A stretch of 64,000 nt of DNA from Oceaniglobus roseus (GTDB lineage Bacteria > Pseudomonadota > Alphaproteobacteria > Rhodobacterales > Rhodobacteraceae): NCBI RefSeq assembly GCF_002869745.1, contig NZ_PNOS01000014.1, positions 1 to 64,000 on the forward strand, given 5' to 3'. This document shows, piece by piece, positions 18,687-27,502 of this stretch (position 1 is its first letter; each line of letters opens with the position of its first letter). The notes under the pieces were generated by a model. It was given only the letters and a program-made list of their open reading frames with translations, had not been told where the DNA came from and did not search any database. The position numbers and the translations under genes are program-made.

Positions 18687-19346
18687 ATGAGGGCCCTGGT
18701 GATCGGCGCCTCGGGCGGCATCGGTGCGGCCATCGCGACCGAGCTCCGGGACCGCGGCCATGACGTCACCGCCCTGTCGCGCAGCGGCGACGGCCTCGAC
18801 GTGACGGACGAGGCGAGCGTGGCCCAGCATCTCGGCCGCCTCGACGGTCCGTTCGACCTGGTCTTCGTCGCCACCGGCGCGCTGGTCGTCGATGGCCACC
18901 AGCCCGAGAAGTCGCTGAAGGCGCTGTCGGCCGAGGGGCTTTGCGGCCAGTTCGCCGTCAACGCCATCGGCCCCGCGCTGGTTCTGAAGCACGCGCTGCG
19001 CCTGATCCCCCGCAACCGCCGCGCGGTCTTCGCGGCGCTTTCGGCGCGGGTCGGGTCCATCGGCGACAACGGGCTGGGCGGCTGGTATTCCTACCGCGCG
19101 TCCAAGGCCGCTCTGAACCAGCTGATCCACGGTGCCGCCATCGAGATCGGGCGCACCCACAGGCAGGCCATCGCCGTCTGCCTGCACCCCGGCACCGTGG
19201 CGACCGATTTCACCGCCGGATACCCCGACCACGACAAGGTGACGCCAGCCGCCGCCGCGAAGAACCTGCTCGACGTGATCGACGGACTGACGCCCGACCA
19301 GTCCGGTGGCTTCTACGATTATGCCGGGAAGGAGATCCCCTGGTGA
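18687..19346 (+). CDS. SDR-family protein, CsgA/C-factor-like
   Basis: This 219-residue short-chain dehydrogenase resembles the C-factor/YciK-like group: LVIGASGGIGAAIA at the N-terminus, NAIGPALVLKHALRLIP, SARVGSIGDNGLGGWYSYRASKAALNQL with the catalytic YxxxK, and HPGTVATDF. In R. sphaeroides and relatives such a gene commonly accompanies photolyase-type genes, but its reaction is not established. Its stop overlaps the GTG start of cryB (GTGA), implying translational coupling. Confidence 0.82.
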   Translation: MRALVIGASGGIGAAIATELRDRGHDVTALSRSGDGLDVTDEASVAQHLGRLDGPFDLVFVATGALVVDGHQPEKSLKALSAEGLCGQFAVNAIGPALVLKHALRLIPRNRRAVFAALSARVGSIGDNGLGGWYSYRASKAALNQLIHGAAIEIGRTHRQAIAVCLHPGTVATDFTAGYPDHDKVTPAAAAKNLLDVIDGLTPDQSGGFYDYAGKEIPW

Positions 19347-20866
19347 GCCGCCTGATCCTGATCCTCGGCGACCAGCTCTCGCCCGAGATCGCCGCGCTGA
19401 AGGCGGCGCAGAAGGGCGATGTCATCGTCATGGCCGAGGTCGCCGACGAGGCGAGCTATGTGCCCCACCATCCGAAGAAGATCGCCTTCCTCTTCGCCGC
19501 GATGCGCAAGTTTGCCGCCGCCTTGCGCGACGATGGCTGGGACGTCGCCTATACCGAGCTGGACGATACCGACAATTCCGGCTCGATCCCCGGCGAGCTT
19601 CTGCGCCGGGCCGAGCAGTATGGAACATCCGAGGTCATCGCGACCGAGCCCGGCGAGTGGCGCCTGATCGAGGCGCTGAACGACATGCCGCTGAAGGTCC
19701 GCCAGCTGTCCGACGACCGCTTCCTCGCCTCCCACAGCGAGTTCGAGGCCTGGTCGAAGGGGCGCAAGGAGCTGCGGATGGAGTATTTCTACCGCGAGAT
19801 GCGGCGGAAGACCGGCCTTCTGATGGAGGGGGACGAGCCCGCGGGCGGCAAGTGGAACTTCGACCACGACAACCGCAAGCCCGCCCCGGACGAGGTCGAT
19901 TTCGGCGGGCCGATGCAGTTCACCCCCGACGACACGGTGAACGAGGTGCTGGAGCTGGTCGAGGCGCGCTTCTCCGACAATTTCGGCGAGCTGCGCCCGT
20001 TCTGGTTCGCCACCGACCGTGGCCAGGCGCGCCGGGCGCTGACCCATTTTATCCGGAACGCCCTGCCGAAGTTCGGCGATTACCAGGATGCGATGCTGCG
20101 CGACGAGCGATTCCTCTACCACGCCGTCGTCTCGATGTACCTGAACGCGGGCCTGCTGCACTTGCGCGAGATCTGCGAGGCGGCAGAGCAGGCGTGGAAG
20201 GACGGCGAAGCTCCGATCAACGCCGTCGAAGGCTTCATCCGCCAGATCATCGGCTGGCGCGAATACATGCGGGGCATCTACTTCCGGGAAGGGCCGGATT
20301 ACACCCGCCGGAACGCGCTGAAGCACGGGCGCAGCCTGCCGCCGATGTTCTGGGGTGCAGAGACGCGGATGCACTGCATCGAGAAGGCGGTGGAGCAGAC
20401 CCGGACCGAGGCCTATGCCCACCACATCCAGCGGCTGATGATCACCGGCAACTTCGCCCTGCTGGCGGGGATCGACCCCCACGAGGTGCACGAATGGTAC
20501 CTTGCGGTCTATGCCGATGCCTATGAGTGGGTCGAGGCGCCCAACGTCATCGGGATGAGCCAGTTCGCGGACGGCGGCATCGTCGGCTCGAAACCCTATG
20601 TCTCGTCGGGCAACTACATCGCCAAGATGTCGGATTACTGCAAGTCCTGCGCTTATTCCGTCAAGGAAAAGACCGGCGAACAGGCCTGTCCGTACAACCT
20701 GCTGTACTGGGCCTTCCTCGACCGCCACCGCGACCGCTTCAAGCCGAACCCGCGCATGGCGCAGATGTACGCGACCTGGGACCGGATGGATGCCGAAAAG
20801 CGGAAAACGATCCTGTCCGAGGCCGAGACCTTCCTGAACCGCATGGCCCAGGGCGCGACGGTCTGA
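19343..20866 (+). CDS. cryB: FeS-type bacterial cryptochrome/(6-4) photolyase
   Basis: This 507-residue flavoprotein belongs to the FeS-BCP/CryPro class (Agrobacterium PhrB, Rhodobacter CryB), which repairs (6-4) photoproducts and/or acts as a blue-light receptor. The antenna-binding N-terminal domain starts LILILGDQLS. The FAD domain contains HHIQRLMITGNFALLAGIDP and WYLAVYADAYEWVE. Four cysteines at 345, 433, 436 and 449 have exactly the spacing of the PhrB [4Fe-4S] ligands (350, 438, 441, 454). The GTG at 19343 overlaps the preceding SDR stop and gives the family's standard length. Confidence 0.92.
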   Translation: MSRLILILGDQLSPEIAALKAAQKGDVIVMAEVADEASYVPHHPKKIAFLFAAMRKFAAALRDDGWDVAYTELDDTDNSGSIPGELLRRAEQYGTSEVIATEPGEWRLIEALNDMPLKVRQLSDDRFLASHSEFEAWSKGRKELRMEYFYREMRRKTGLLMEGDEPAGGKWNFDHDNRKPAPDEVDFGGPMQFTPDDTVNEVLELVEARFSDNFGELRPFWFATDRGQARRALTHFIRNALPKFGDYQDAMLRDERFLYHAVVSMYLNAGLLHLREICEAAEQAWKDGEAPINAVEGFIRQIIGWREYMRGIYFREGPDYTRRNALKHGRSLPPMFWGAETRMHCIEKAVEQTRTEAYAHHIQRLMITGNFALLAGIDPHEVHEWYLAVYADAYEWVEAPNVIGMSQFADGGIVGSKPYVSSGNYIAKMSDYCKSCAYSVKEKTGEQACPYNLLYWAFLDRHRDRFKPNPRMAQMYATWDRMDAEKRKTILSEAETFLNRMAQGATV

Positions 20867-20885
20867 GCCGCGCCCTTGTCACCCC

Positions 20886-22397
20886 CTACTGCGTTTCGGA
20901 CGGCGTTTCGGACGGCGTTTCGGTCTGCGGCTGATCGGGCTGGGTCTGGCCGCCCTGTTCCGTCTGCTCGGTCAGGACGCCGCTCTTCCAGGCGCCCGAG
21001 GCCTCTTCGCCGCTGGCGTACTTGATCGTCCCCTGGCCCTCGCGCTTGCCCTCGACGAAGGCGCCTTCGTAGACGTCGCCGTTGGCATAGGTCGCCACGC
21101 CCTCGCCGGAGATCTCGCCGTTCTCCCAGTTGCCGACGTAGCTGAAGCCGTCGGGCATGGTGATCTTGCCGCGCCCCTGGCGCTGGCCGTCGACGAAGCT
21201 GCCCTCGTAGATCGTGCCGTCGGGATAGGTGGCGACGCCCTGGCCGTTCCTCTTTCCCTCCTTCCAGTCGCCCACGTAGGTGTAGCCGTCGGGATAGGTC
21301 ATCGTGCCCTTGCCGTCGTTCTTCGCGTCCTTGAACCCGCCCTCGTACACGAGGCCGTTGGCATAGGTCGCGATTCCCTCGCCCTCGATCACCCCGGCCT
21401 TCCACTGGCCCTCGTAGGTGCTGCCGTCGGGATAGGTGATCTTGCCCGAGCCGTCGGCCAGGTCGTTCCTGAACTGCCCCTCGTAGACCGAGCCGTCGGG
21501 GTAGGTGACGGTGCCCGTCCCCTCGATCCGCCCCGCGACCCAGTCGCCGGTATAGGAATAGCCGTCGGCGCCGGTGAAGGTGCCCTGGCCCTCGCGCTGG
21601 TCGCCCGCGAAGGCACCGACGTAGACATCGCCGTTTGCATAGGTGACCTTGCCCTGGCCCTGCCGTTCGCCGGCCACCAGCTCGCCCTCGTAGACGTCGC
21701 CGTTCGGCTGGGTCAGGACGCCCGTGCCGCTGATCTCGCCGTCCTTCCAGCTTCCGACGTACTTCAGTCCGTCGGGCATGGTCAGCGTGCCTTCGCCTTC
21801 GCGCACCCCGCCGACGAGGTCGCCCTCGTAGATGGCGCCGTCGGGATAGGTGATGGTGCCGCGGCCTTCCTTCTCGCCGTCGACCCAGGCGCCGTCGTAG
21901 ACATAGCCGTTGGGCGAGGTCATGCGGCCGATCCCGTGGTGCTGTGCGTTGCGGAACCCGCCCTCGTAGGTCACGCCGTTGGCATAGGTTGCGATGCCCT
22001 GGCCCTCGATCTTGCCGTCGACCCAGTCGCCCTCGTAGGTGCCGCCGTCGGCGAAGGTGATCTTGCCGATCCCGTCGGGCTTGCCCTTGGCGAACTGCCC
22101 CTCGTAGATCGAGCCGTTGGGGAAGCGCGCGGTGCCCTGACCCCTGATCTCGCCGTCGACCCATTCGCCGGAATATTCGTAGCCGTTCGGCAGGCGGTAG
22201 GTGCCGGTGCCGTTCTGGCGGCCGTCCTTGAACGTGCCCTCGTAGACGCCGCCGTCGTCGTACTGCTTGGTCTGAACCTCGCCGCTGTCCTGCGCGATGG
22301 CGAAGCCGGTGCCGAGCCCCGCCGCCAGAACCGCCGTCGTCAGCCGGAGGACCCGGCCGGACCGTTTGGTCGCTCTGTATCGCACGTCTGCCCCCAT
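20886..22397 (-). CDS. exported MORN-repeat protein
   Basis: This 503-residue protein has an N-terminal signal peptide (RLTTAVLAAGLGTGFAIAQ) and then 18 consecutive full 23-residue MORN repeats (YPDG.xYEGxFxxGxxxGxGxxT) plus a degenerate nineteenth, filling about residues 46-480. MORN arrays form elongated beta-hairpin stacks, usually for membrane or protein scaffolding; here export suggests a periplasmic or surface role. The C-terminal tail repeats PSET and is encoded by a 12-bp DNA repeat. The ATG at 22397 is chosen because it gives a signal peptide; longer upstream frames lack one. Function unknown. Confidence 0.8.
   Translation of the reverse strand: MGADVRYRATKRSGRVLRLTTAVLAAGLGTGFAIAQDSGEVQTKQYDDGGVYEGTFKDGRQNGTGTYRLPNGYEYSGEWVDGEIRGQGTARFPNGSIYEGQFAKGKPDGIGKITFADGGTYEGDWVDGKIEGQGIATYANGVTYEGGFRNAQHHGIGRMTSPNGYVYDGAWVDGEKEGRGTITYPDGAIYEGDLVGGVREGEGTLTMPDGLKYVGSWKDGEISGTGVLTQPNGDVYEGELVAGERQGQGKVTYANGDVYVGAFAGDQREGQGTFTGADGYSYTGDWVAGRIEGTGTVTYPDGSVYEGQFRNDLADGSGKITYPDGSTYEGQWKAGVIEGEGIATYANGLVYEGGFKDAKNDGKGTMTYPDGYTYVGDWKEGKRNGQGVATYPDGTIYEGSFVDGQRQGRGKITMPDGFSYVGNWENGEISGEGVATYANGDVYEGAFVEGKREGQGTIKYASGEEASGAWKSGVLTEQTEQGGQTQPDQPQTETPSETPSETQ
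20891..20923. repeat. 12-bp tandem repeat in the MORN gene 3' end
   Basis: GCGTTTCGGACG recurs nearly three times, encoding the repeated SETP of the C-terminal tail. A length-variable microsatellite of whole codons. Confidence 0.7.
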
Positions 22398-22542
22398 CGT
22401 TCCGAACGGCCCCTGTTTCGCCGCGTCCCCGAACCTAGCCGCGGCCCGGAAACGCCGCAACGCTTTTTGCCCCGCCCGGCGGCGGCTCGCCTTCCCATTC
22501 CCGCGCACTCTGCTAGATCGGCACCCAGCGAAAGGAAGCCCG

Positions 22543-24237
22543 ATGCCCGACCCGATGACCGAACCGTCCCGCGAGACCGGCCGCGACAGGTTCCGCCTGA
22601 CGCTTGCCCAGCTGAACCCCACGGTGGGCGACATCGAGGGCAACGCGGCCCTCGCCCGGGACGCCTGGGAGAAGGCGCGCGCGGCGGGTGCCGACATGGT
22701 CGCGCTGCCCGAACTCTTCATCATCGGCTACAACCCGCAGGACCTGGTGATGAAGCCGGCCTTCCACCTGCACGCCATCGCCGCGATCGAGCGGCTGGCG
22801 CAGGACTGCGCCGACGGTCCCGCGCTGGCCATCGGAGGCCCCTGGATCGAGGGGGCGGAGCTGTTCAACGCCTATCACATCTGCCGGGGCGGCAAGGTGA
22901 CCTCCCGCGTGCTGAAGCACAACCTGCCGAACGAGACGGTGTTCGACGAGGTGCGGGTGTTCGACAGCGGCCCCCTCGGCGGGCCCTATTCCGTCGGCAA
23001 CACCCGCGTCGGCTCGCCGATCTGCGAGGACGCCTGGCACCCCGAGGTGTCCGAGACCCTGGCCGAGACGGGGGCCGAGTTCCTGCTGGTCCCGAACGGC
23101 TCTCCCTACTACCGCGGCAAGCTCGACACGCGCTTCAACCACATGGTCGCGCGGGTGATCGAGACGGGGCTGCCGCTGATCTATCTCAACATGGTCGGCG
23201 GCCAGGACGACCAGGTGTTCGACGGCGGCTCGTTCGGGCTGAACCCCGGCGGCAAGCTCGCCTTCCAGATGCCGATGTTCGACGAGACGCTGGCCCATAT
23301 CGACCTCGTGCGCGGGGTGAACGGCTGGCGGATCGAGCAGGGGCAAGAGGCGCCGATCCCCGATGCCTGGGAACAGGACTATCGCGTCATGGTCACGGCC
23401 CTGCGCGACTACATGAGGAAGAGCGGGTTCAGGAAGGCACTGCTCGGGCTTTCGGGCGGCATCGATTCCGCACTGGTCGCCACCATCGCCGCCGACGCGC
23501 TCGGCCCCGGGAACGTCCGCTGCGTGATGCTGCCCTCGGAATACACCTCTCAAGGCTCGCTCGACGACGCGAAGGAGGTGGCGAAGCGGCTCGGCTGTCC
23601 CTACGACTTCGTGCCGATCGACGCGGGCCGGGCTGCGATCACCGAGACGCTGGCGCCGCTGTTCGAGGGCCGCGCCCCAGACCTGACCGAGGAGAACATC
23701 CAGTCCCGCCTGCGCGGCCTGCTGCTGATGGCGCTTTCCAACAAGTTCGGCGAGATGCTCCTGACCACCGGCAACAAGTCGGAGGTCGCGGTCGGCTATG
23801 CGACGATCTACGGCGACATGGCGGGCGGGTACAACCCGATCAAGGAGCTCTACAAGACCCGCGTCTTCCAGACCTGCCGCTGGCGCAACGAGAACCACCG
23901 CCCCTGGATGAAGGGCCCCGAGGGCGAGGTGATCCCGCCGAGGATCATCGACAAGCCGCCTTCGGCGGAACTGAGGGCCGACCAGAAGGACGAGGATTCG
24001 CTCCCGCCCTACGAGGTGCTCGACGCGATCCTCGAACAGCTGATCGACCGCGACGCCGCGGTCTCCGACGTCGTCGCCCTGGGCTACGACAGGGAGACGG
24101 TGAAGAAGGTCGAGCACCTGATCTACATCAGCGAATACAAGCGCTTCCAGTCCGCGCCCGGCGCGCGGCTGACCAAGCGCTCGTTCTGGCTCGACCGCCG
24201 CTATCCGATCGTCAACCGCTGGCGCGATCCCTCCTGA
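22543..24237 (+). CDS. nadE: glutamine-dependent NAD+ synthetase
   Basis: This 564-residue two-domain enzyme amidates nicotinate adenine dinucleotide to NAD+ using glutamine. The N-terminal nitrilase-type glutaminase has the Glu (ALPELFIIGY), Lys (VLKHNLPN) and Cys (SPICEDAWHP) of the catalytic triad. The C-terminal synthetase has the PP-loop LLGLSGGIDSALVATIAADAL (about 302-322) and TTGNKSEVAVGYATIYGDMAGG. ATG 22543 follows AAAGGAAG. The gene is divergent from the MORN gene; a strong hairpin with T-rich tail follows. Confidence 0.94.
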   Translation: MPDPMTEPSRETGRDRFRLTLAQLNPTVGDIEGNAALARDAWEKARAAGADMVALPELFIIGYNPQDLVMKPAFHLHAIAAIERLAQDCADGPALAIGGPWIEGAELFNAYHICRGGKVTSRVLKHNLPNETVFDEVRVFDSGPLGGPYSVGNTRVGSPICEDAWHPEVSETLAETGAEFLLVPNGSPYYRGKLDTRFNHMVARVIETGLPLIYLNMVGGQDDQVFDGGSFGLNPGGKLAFQMPMFDETLAHIDLVRGVNGWRIEQGQEAPIPDAWEQDYRVMVTALRDYMRKSGFRKALLGLSGGIDSALVATIAADALGPGNVRCVMLPSEYTSQGSLDDAKEVAKRLGCPYDFVPIDAGRAAITETLAPLFEGRAPDLTEENIQSRLRGLLLMALSNKFGEMLLTTGNKSEVAVGYATIYGDMAGGYNPIKELYKTRVFQTCRWRNENHRPWMKGPEGEVIPPRIIDKPPSAELRADQKDEDSLPPYEVLDAILEQLIDRDAAVSDVVALGYDRETVKKVEHLIYISEYKRFQSAPGARLTKRSFWLDRRYPIVNRWRDPS

Positions 24238-24298
24238 GCGCGGGCGGGCGTCGCCCCTGGCGCTCACCTTCAGACGGTGGGCTGCGTCACCCGCCGGA

Positions 24299-24341
24299 CG
24301 CCTCCGGCGGGAGTATTTTTGCAAAGAAGAAGCCGGAGGCG
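24299..24341 (+). repeat. interspersed GGGAGTATTT element, copy 2, with terminal inverted repeat
   Basis: CGCCTCCGG (24299-24307) and CCGGAGGCG (24333-24341) form a perfect 9-bp stem around GCGGGAGTATTTTTGCAAAG. The left part and loop match the copy at 8956-8990. It lies just after nadE. Confidence 0.6.
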
Positions 24342-24375
24342 TTTCTCTCGCGCCCGCAAGGGGCGGGGGGGCGAG

Positions 24376-24405
24376 GGGGCCCGGCATCCGGGCCCCGTGC
24401 CTTTT
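24376..24405 (+). terminator. probable rho-independent terminator of nadE
   Basis: GGGGCCCGG, loop CAT, CCGGGCCCC gives a 9-bp perfect stem followed by GTGCCTTTT. It stands between the convergent nadE and MBL-fold genes and may serve both. Confidence 0.5.
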
Positions 24406-24414
24406 CGGGACGCG

Positions 24415-25362
24415 TCAGCCCTTCAGCATCATCTGGTAGGTCTCGGGCACGAAGCGGAAGCCGTCCTCGCGCGTCTCGACGAAGCCGAGGCCGGGGAAAG
24501 GCATGTGGTAGCCGACGAGCGGGATGCGATCCGTCGCCACCATGTCCAGGATCTTGCGCCGCGTCGCCGCCGCCGCGGCCTTGTCGACGTCGAAGGACAC
24601 CTCCCAGTCGGGGTGGGCCAGCGACCAGACATAGTGGTTCGCGGTGTCGGCCATGATCAGCAGGCGGTCCGACCCGGATTCGAGGTGATAGACCATGTGT
24701 CCCGGCGTGTGGCCGAAGGCGGCCATGGCGGTGATGCCCGGCACCGGCGAATCGCCGTCCTTCACGAAGCGCATCTTCTCGGCCAGCGGCGCGACCTTGG
24801 TCTTGAAACCCTCGTTGTCCTGGCCGCTCCAGTAATCGTACTCGGCCTGGCCGGTCACGTAGGCGGCATTGGCGAAGGTCGGGGCGTCGCCGTTCATCAG
24901 CCCGCCGATGTGATCGCCGTGCATGTGGGTGATGACCACGGTGGTCACGTCCTCGGGCGCATGGCCCGCGGCGGCCAGCGCGGCGGTGACGCCCTCGGCC
25001 CCCGTACCCGTGTCGAACAGCACCAGCTCCCCGCCCGCCTTCACCACGGTCGGGGTGAAGAAGAACTGCGCGGCGTCGGCGGGGATGAAGTTGGCCCGGC
25101 TGACCTCGGCAAACTCCTCGTCGGGCACGTTCAGGCCGAAGATCTTGTGCGGCTCCTCCACCGTCCGGGTGCCTGCGAGCAGGGTCGAAACGGTCATGTC
25201 GCCCATGGCGAAGGTGTTCTGGATCGGGGCGGACGTGGCCTCGGGCGCGTGGGCGGCGGCCTCGGCGCGGCCTGCGAGGCCCGGCAGGAGGCCCGCGGCG
25301 GGCAGGGCGGCCCCGGCAAGAAGCGCGGCGCGGCGGGTGATGGTCGGCGGCGTGTCGGTCAT
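24415..25362 (-). CDS. Tat-exported MBL-fold metallohydrolase
   Basis: This 315-residue metallo-beta-lactamase-fold protein has a twin-arginine signal (TITRRAALLAGAALPAAG), so it is probably folded before export to the periplasm. The metal site is intact: THMHGDHIGG, a distal FGHTPGHM histidine, the bridging ADTANH aspartate and a late VGYHMPFPG histidine. The substrate is unknown; related proteins are lactonases and hydrolases. ATG 25362 is selected because it starts the Tat signal; the upstream in-frame ATG would mask it. Confidence 0.83.
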   Translation of the reverse strand: MTDTPPTITRRAALLAGAALPAAGLLPGLAGRAEAAAHAPEATSAPIQNTFAMGDMTVSTLLAGTRTVEEPHKIFGLNVPDEEFAEVSRANFIPADAAQFFFTPTVVKAGGELVLFDTGTGAEGVTAALAAAGHAPEDVTTVVITHMHGDHIGGLMNGDAPTFANAAYVTGQAEYDYWSGQDNEGFKTKVAPLAEKMRFVKDGDSPVPGITAMAAFGHTPGHMVYHLESGSDRLLIMADTANHYVWSLAHPDWEVSFDVDKAAAAATRRKILDMVATDRIPLVGYHMPFPGLGFVETREDGFRFVPETYQMMLKG

Positions 25363-25455
25363 GGTGCTCTCCCGGCGTTGAAGGATGGGCGGGAAGCTAG
25401 GGCGCGGCCCGGCAGCGTCCATGACCGCACCAAGGCTGTGCGCGGATGCGGAGGG

Positions 25456-25869
25456 CTACTCCCACCACCGGTCGACGGAGGCGATGTCGTCGTCCGACCA
25501 GCCGAGGTGGTGGGCCAGTTCGTGGACGTAGACATGGGTCACGATCTCGCCCAGCGTCACGTCGCCCCGGGCCGCCCACTCGTCGAGGATCGGCCGGCGG
25601 AAAAGCCAGATCGTGTCGGGGCCGCGGGGCTGGTCGGCCACGGACTTCTCGGTCAGGGGGATGCCGTCGTAAAGGCCGGTGAGGTCGAAGGCGTCCTCGA
25701 TCTCCATCTCGTCGAGCAGCGCGTCGGGGGCGAAATCCTCGACCCGGATCACGACCGAGGCGGCGGCCGCCGCGAAGGCGCGGGGCAGGGCGACGCGGGC
25801 GGCTTCGGCCAGCGCCTCGATATCGGCGAGGGAGGGGGCCTCGAGGGTGGAGAGGTCGGTGTCGCTCAT
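25456..25869 (-). CDS. small zincin-like metallopeptidase family protein
   Basis: This 137-residue protein has the HExxH zinc motif in HVYVHELAHHLGWSDDDI near the C-terminus, preceded by the conserved block GLYDGIPLTEKSV and DTIWLFRRPILDEW that marks the 'metallopeptidase family' of small bacterial zincins. No signal peptide is present, so it should be cytoplasmic. Its peptide substrate, if any, is unknown. ATG 25869 yields the family length. It is divergent from gltX. Confidence 0.8.
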   Translation of the reverse strand: MSDTDLSTLEAPSLADIEALAEAARVALPRAFAAAAASVVIRVEDFAPDALLDEMEIEDAFDLTGLYDGIPLTEKSVADQPRGPDTIWLFRRPILDEWAARGDVTLGEIVTHVYVHELAHHLGWSDDDIASVDRWWE

Positions 25870-25996
25870 GGCGCCATCTAGGCCCCGGCGGCGGGGCGCG
25901 GCAACGGGAAAGGCGCGCCGGACGCGCCGCGCCCTGCGGCTTTTCTGGACAAGCGGGCCCGCCTGTGGGAACACCCGGGCCAACAGGAGACCGCCC

Positions 25997-27316
25997 ATGA
26001 CCACCACCCGCTTCGCCCCGTCGCCCACCGGATACATCCACATCGGCAACCTCCGCGCCGCGCTGTTCAACTGGATGATCGCGAGGAAGGCCGGGGGCAC
26101 CTTCATCCTGCGCCTCGACGACACCGATCCGGAGCGCAGCAAGCAGATCTATGCCGACGCGATCCAGGAGGATCTGGAATGGCTGGGCCTGACCTGGGAC
26201 CGGATCGAGAAGCAGTCCGACCGGCTGGACCGCTACGCCGAGGCGGCGGAGGAGCTGCGCGGCAAGGGGCGGCTCTACGAAGCGTTCGAGACGCCGACCG
26301 AGCTGGACCTGAAGCGCAAGAAGCAGCTGAACATGGGCCGCCCCCCGGTCTATGACCGCGCGGCGCTGGCGCTGTCGGACGAGGAGAAGGCGCGGCTCAG
26401 GGCCGAGCGCAGCGGCCACTGGCGCTTCCTGCTCGACATCGAGCGGATCGAGTGGACCGACGGCATCCTCGGCGACCTCTCGATCGACGCAGGGTCGGTC
26501 AGCGATCCGGTGCTGATCCGGGGCGACGGCCAGGTGCTCTATACCTTCGCGTCCAGCGTCGACGACATCGACATGGGCGTGACTGACATTGTCCGCGGTT
26601 CGGACCACGTGACGAACACCGCGACCCAAATCCAGATCATGCAGGCCCTGGGCGGCACGCCCCCGAACTTCGCCCACCATTCGCTGCTGACCGGCCCCCA
26701 GGGCGAGGCGCTGTCGAAGCGGCTTGGCACGCTGGCTCTGCGCGACCTGCGCGCGGCGGGGATCGAGCCCATGGCGATCCTGTCGCTGATGGCGCGGCTC
26801 GGCTCGTCGGACCCGGTGGAGCTTCGCACCAGCCACCAGGAGCTGCTGGACGGCTTCGAGCTGTCGAATTTCGGCTCGGCGCCCACGAAGTTCGACGCCG
26901 AGGACCTGAAGCCGCTGACCGCGCGCGCCGTGGCCGCCATGCCCTTCGAGGCGGTGCGGGACGAGATCGCGGCGCTGGGCGTGCCGGACGACCTTGCGCC
27001 GCGCTTCTGGCAGGTCGTGCGCGAGAACGTCGAGACCCGCGCCGACATGGCCGGCTGGTGGTCGATGTTCCGCGACGGCGCCGCGCCCGAGCTTGCGGGC
27101 GAGGACCGCGACTTCGTGGCCGAGGCCTTTGCCCTGCTGCCGCCGCCGCCCTATGACGACACCACCTGGGGCAGCTGGACGACGGCGGTGAAGGAGAAGA
27201 CGGGCCGGAAGGGAAAGGCCCTGTTCATGCCGCTGCGGCTGGCCGTGACCGGGCGCACCCGCGGCCCGGAGATGGCCGAGGTGATGCCGCTGCTCCAGAA
27301 GGCGCCCGCGCTCTGA
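25997..27316 (+). CDS. gltX: glutamyl-tRNA synthetase
   Basis: This class I synthetase of 439 residues charges tRNA-Glu (and possibly tRNA-Gln, in organisms using transamidation). The HIGH motif is RFAPSPTGYIHIGNLRAAL (residues about 5-23) and the KMSKS equivalent is GEALSKRLGTLAL. It is shorter than E. coli GltX (471 aa), like the second glutamyl-tRNA synthetase that many alphaproteobacteria carry, so it may be one of two paralogues. The start codon ATG 25997 follows AGGAG. A 29-bp tandem repeat follows the gene. Confidence 0.93.
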   Translation: MTTTRFAPSPTGYIHIGNLRAALFNWMIARKAGGTFILRLDDTDPERSKQIYADAIQEDLEWLGLTWDRIEKQSDRLDRYAEAAEELRGKGRLYEAFETPTELDLKRKKQLNMGRPPVYDRAALALSDEEKARLRAERSGHWRFLLDIERIEWTDGILGDLSIDAGSVSDPVLIRGDGQVLYTFASSVDDIDMGVTDIVRGSDHVTNTATQIQIMQALGGTPPNFAHHSLLTGPQGEALSKRLGTLALRDLRAAGIEPMAILSLMARLGSSDPVELRTSHQELLDGFELSNFGSAPTKFDAEDLKPLTARAVAAMPFEAVRDEIAALGVPDDLAPRFWQVVRENVETRADMAGWWSMFRDGAAPELAGEDRDFVAEAFALLPPPPYDDTTWGSWTTAVKEKTGRKGKALFMPLRLAVTGRTRGPEMAEVMPLLQKAPAL

Positions 27317-27346
27317 TCTTCCCGCGTCCGGATTGATCCGGAAGCA

Positions 27347-27449
27347 GCGCCTTGCGGCAGAGCTTTTGAAATGTCGCGCCTTTCGGCAGAGCTTTGAAAT
27401 TGGCGCGCCTTGCGGCAGAGCTTTTAGATTGGCGCGCCTTCGGCGCGAC
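27347..27449. repeat. 29-bp tandem repeat, three full units plus a partial
   Basis: Units beginning GCGCCTTGCGGCAGAGCTTT start at 27347, 27376 and 27405 with exact 29-bp spacing, and a broken fourth at 27434. Units differ at a few positions. There is no spacer variation, so this is not CRISPR. It lies between gltX and the end of bhcR. Confidence 0.75.
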
Positions 27450-27502
27450 ACCATGTCCCCATCCCCGCCTTGCGGCGGGAACGGGTCCGTGGGCGCCCGT
27501 GT

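Noticed and set aside
27347-27449. Possible CRISPR array
   Set aside because: Units are directly tandem with no unique spacers and no cas genes nearby.
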